DNA from: DSVQ01 sp964484765
GTDB lineage: Bacteria; Planctomycetota; Planctomycetia; Planctomycetales; Planctomycetaceae
Assembly: GCA_964484765.1 (NCBI GenBank)
Contig: CAZAGI010000040.1
Coordinates: 4,269 to 68,268, forward strand
DNA length: 64,000 nt
Reading direction: 5' to 3'
Of the stretch, positions 63,001 through 64,000 are shown one piece after another (position 1 is the stretch's first letter; every line of letters starts with the position of its first letter). Below the pieces are notes generated by a model that saw nothing but the letters and a program-made list of their open reading frames with translations, ran no database searches and was not told where the DNA came from. The position numbers and the translations under genes are program-made.

Positions 63001-63293
63001 AGTTGGAAAGCGCGGCGCTCGCGGCCACGGAGCATCGCCAGCGGGCCAGCGCGTCGGCGGATCGCTTGCAGCAACTCCATGGGCCGTACCGAGCCGCCCC
63101 TGATCTCGCCAGCGTCATCCTCTATTGGGATCGAATCACGCCCGTGCTGGCGAAGCGGCCGCTGGTCTTGATGGATCCCAAAGCCGTCGGCAAACAACAG
63201 TGGTGGATGATCGAAGGGACGCCGTCGTCTCCGATGCCATGGGTCATGCCAGGACCACGTTTGCCGAACCCCGCAGCAACACCGGAACCGTAA
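60048..63293 (+). CDS. P1B-type heavy-metal ATPase fused to SPFH/HflK-like domain
   Basis: A 1081-residue single reading frame. Residues 1-700 form a P1B ATPase: membrane helices, the A domain with TGEATP (203-208), the metal-binding CPC at 306-308 (VVACPCPLVLATPC), the phosphorylated Asp350 in DKTGTLT, and GDGVND at 567-572. The HP motif is altered: SEHLLA has Leu390 after His389. No N-terminal metal-binding (CxxC or His-rich) domain is present. After a further helix at about 718-735 comes an SPFH/band-7 domain like HflK (VDEAALVTRFGKHHATLSAG, about 735-1000) with a Gln/Glu/Ala-rich helical tail. Fusion of a metal pump to a stomatin-like membrane scaffold is unusual. The metal cannot be named; CPC fits Cu+, Zn2+, Cd2+ or Pb2+. 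Start ATG 60048. Convergent with the dehydratase gene, 27 bp away. Confidence 0.87.
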   Translation: MHYVPESACELLRDDPLGSDRPSSALEFHHRSAPLYVLTAAVAGLLFTDTVLGRGWLPASTGWQAPFGYRLALWGALLGGARILYHTLDGLFSGRVGADLALTIACLGAIVLGEHQTAGLVVLIALIGESLEGYTVDYARRALRASFALQPLQAHLCDSNGERDVDIGSLKVGDLVAIRPGERLPVDGVVVAGKSTVDESTLTGEATPVDKSVDHPVTAGTLNQFGGLQVRVVRVGEDTTLAKITAVVQQAVAKKSSGERLADRLARAFLPAVLIAAAFTLISWRIASGSWQDGWLPALAVLVVACPCPLVLATPCAVLATLAGLARRGVVVKGSTVLERLANVDTIAFDKTGTLTQGAMTVAGMHPVEGVTAQELLGVAASAERRSEHLLARVLVQAAEMAKLAVPAPYEFTTHPGAGVVATIRSTALASVFPAISDPPRMVTIIVGTVDLLEEHGVAVPDTVRQLGHETSAAGQTTLLVAVDGRCLGVIGVRDTIRAETRSVLDALQKEGVSRWALLTGDRAAPAAALLRELPPFAHVAAEQSPAGKAAWVTAQQAEGHRVAMMGDGVNDAAALATAMVGLVVVRPGADLAAEAGDVLLLGDPLRPLPGLIRRSRAMVQNIQQSVFWFAFGVNGLGVIASSSGWLSPVTAALFHEVASLAVMMNALRLLWGDDARDVASAESTPRPAIDWDACLAWWSPSAWIYRLIEQRQLVSRLFVAGCAIVWLLSQVVRLSVDEAALVTRFGKHHATLSAGWHWRWPWPFESVTRVRPEFVHTVTLGVPAVTLSKATADAVIEWTSEHAAMDNAAGAATSLFLTADEVFVDISAEMHYRPTDAREFVYRGGKDVEEICRRELEAVLRELTATHRLDDWLTDARADLERQVQQRVTNRLQGLPLGIEVIDVQLLDVHPPQPVVAAYRQVSDALEDQERQKNVAEAIAARTLISAVGSELSSDGAGVEITSAVWQSWLEEPASRLSGAVAAQLESAALAATEHRQRASASADRLQQLHGPYRAAPDLASVILYWDRITPVLAKRPLVLMDPKAVGKQQWWMIEGTPSSPMPWVMPGPRLPNPAATPEP

Positions 63294-63320
63294 GCACGTG
63301 GGGCACGAAACTGCAGGCGA

Positions 63321-64000
63321 TCATCGGCCCAGTCGCTGCCACGCCAGGGCAACGTAACGGGGCAGGTCGGATGCGATCAGACCCGGTTGCGAGAGATCAG
63401 CGGCGGCCAGATCGCCTGCGAGTCCGTGCAGATAGACACCGAGTTGCGCTGCAGCGAACGGTTCCATTTTTTGTGCCAGTAGGGCGGTGATCAGGCCGGT
63501 GAGGACATCGCCACTTCCCCCGGTTGCCATCCCGCTGTTGCCGGTTGGATTGATGGCCACGCGGTCGCCGTCGGTGATCACCGTGTGCCGCCCTTTCAAC
63601 ACCAGGATGACGCCGTGTTGTGCCGCAAATGCAGTCGCTACGGCTTCGCGATCGCTCGCAATGGCTTCCATCGACAAACCCGACAACCGCGCGAACTCGC
63701 CCGGATGCGGCGTCAAAATGTGCGGTGACGTTGGCATCAAAGCGTGAAAGACATCAGGGCGATGAGATAACGCGTTGAGCGCATCAGCGTCGACCACCAA
63801 CGGAACTTCCGCCGCGCGGTAGACTTCAGCAACGAGTTCGTCGATCTCGGTGGATTGGCCCAGACCGGGGCCGATCGCGGCTGCGTCCACTCCCACCAGC
63901 CGTTCTGCGATTTCCGACAGTGCCCCGAGAGCAACAAAACCCGCGGCATCGCACAGCGGCACCGTCAGATACGACGGTTCGTAACCCGCGACAATGGGGG
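63321..64000 (-). CDS. nnrD: NAD(P)HX dehydratase (ADP-dependent), C-terminal part, runs off the window
   Basis: The frame is open to the window edge, so the 5' end is missing; about 226 residues are visible. This enzyme repairs hydrated NADH and NADPH using ADP (or ATP). Signatures are AAAIGPGLGQS, PLVVDADALN, SPHILTPHPGEFARLSG, VLKGRHTVITDG and the hallmark NSGMATGGSGDVLTGLI with the catalytic Asp. The C-terminal helix GVYLHGLAGDLAA and the short end are usual. Whether an N-terminal NAD(P)HX epimerase domain is fused, as in YjeF, lies outside the window. Convergent with the ATPase-SPFH gene. Confidence 0.93.
   Translation of the reverse strand, partial: PIVAGYEPSYLTVPLCDAAGFVALGALSEIAERLVGVDAAAIGPGLGQSTEIDELVAEVYRAAEVPLVVDADALNALSHRPDVFHALMPTSPHILTPHPGEFARLSGLSMEAIASDREAVATAFAAQHGVILVLKGRHTVITDGDRVAINPTGNSGMATGGSGDVLTGLITALLAQKMEPFAAAQLGVYLHGLAGDLAAADLSQPGLIASDLPRYVALAWQRLGR

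Overview
The window reads as a GC-rich chromosomal segment of a planctomycete (Planctomycetota, probably order Planctomycetales). The signs are family content rather than a marker gene: PSD1 (DUF1549/DUF1553) and DUF1501 secreted proteins, the end of a BatA-like/DUF4175-like/secreted-protein operon, a giant alpha-2-macroglobulin, a ceramidase-like secreted protein, a FabL-like SDR beside a PUFA-synthase-type megasynthase, and many signal peptides. There are no rRNA, tRNA, phage, IS or CRISPR signatures. One run of 100 Ns (39635-39734) shows that this is a scaffolded draft.

Layout. 1-5758 (+): the 3' end of a membrane/large coiled-coil/secreted protein operon. 5719-17152: mostly housekeeping or single genes (GNAT acetyltransferase, FtsH, HAD phosphatase, GAF-PP2C phosphatase, WD40 protein, a Cys/Ala/Pro repeat protein, a DUF11-like membrane protein, an HlyD-type adaptor). 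17308-23472: a 2054-residue thioester alpha-2-macroglobulin. 23497-30269: a PSD1-DUF1501 pair, a MATE transporter and a second, unpaired DUF1501 protein. 30371-44193 (-): the most notable part, a probable four-gene biosynthetic operon made of a KS-KS'(CLF)-AT-ACPn-C45-KR-DH-DH synthase, a FabL-like SDR, a GH3 acyl-adenylating protein and a Rieske oxygenase. 44940-50849: QueD, GlmS and an unpaired LamG-PSD1 protein. 51024-59252: secreted hydrolases (beta-lactamase/transpeptidase-like, DUF2059, double alpha/beta hydrolase, ceramidase-like), a small secreted protein and a sugar isomerase-like protein, with palindromic intergenic repeats and a pseudogene scrap. 59289-64000: a membrane protein, a single ORF joining a P1B-type ATPase to an SPFH/HflK-like domain, and the truncated end of an NAD(P)HX dehydratase gene.

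How the genes may work together. In the synthase operon, the megasynthase would iteratively build an acyl chain on tandem ACPs. It has a ketoreductase and two dehydratase domains but no visible enoyl reductase. A C45-type Ntn-hydrolase/acyltransferase domain embedded between the ACPs and the KR is a candidate chain-release or transfer module. The SDR (with Cys where FabL has its catalytic Tyr), the GH3 ligase and the Rieske oxygenase could reduce, conjugate and hydroxylate the product. The product itself cannot be read from the sequence.

Intergenic regions carry several families of long perfect or near-perfect hairpins, some of which probably act as bidirectional terminators. Starts were moved from the longest ORF where a Shine-Dalgarno sequence, a signal peptide or a family N-terminus argued for it.
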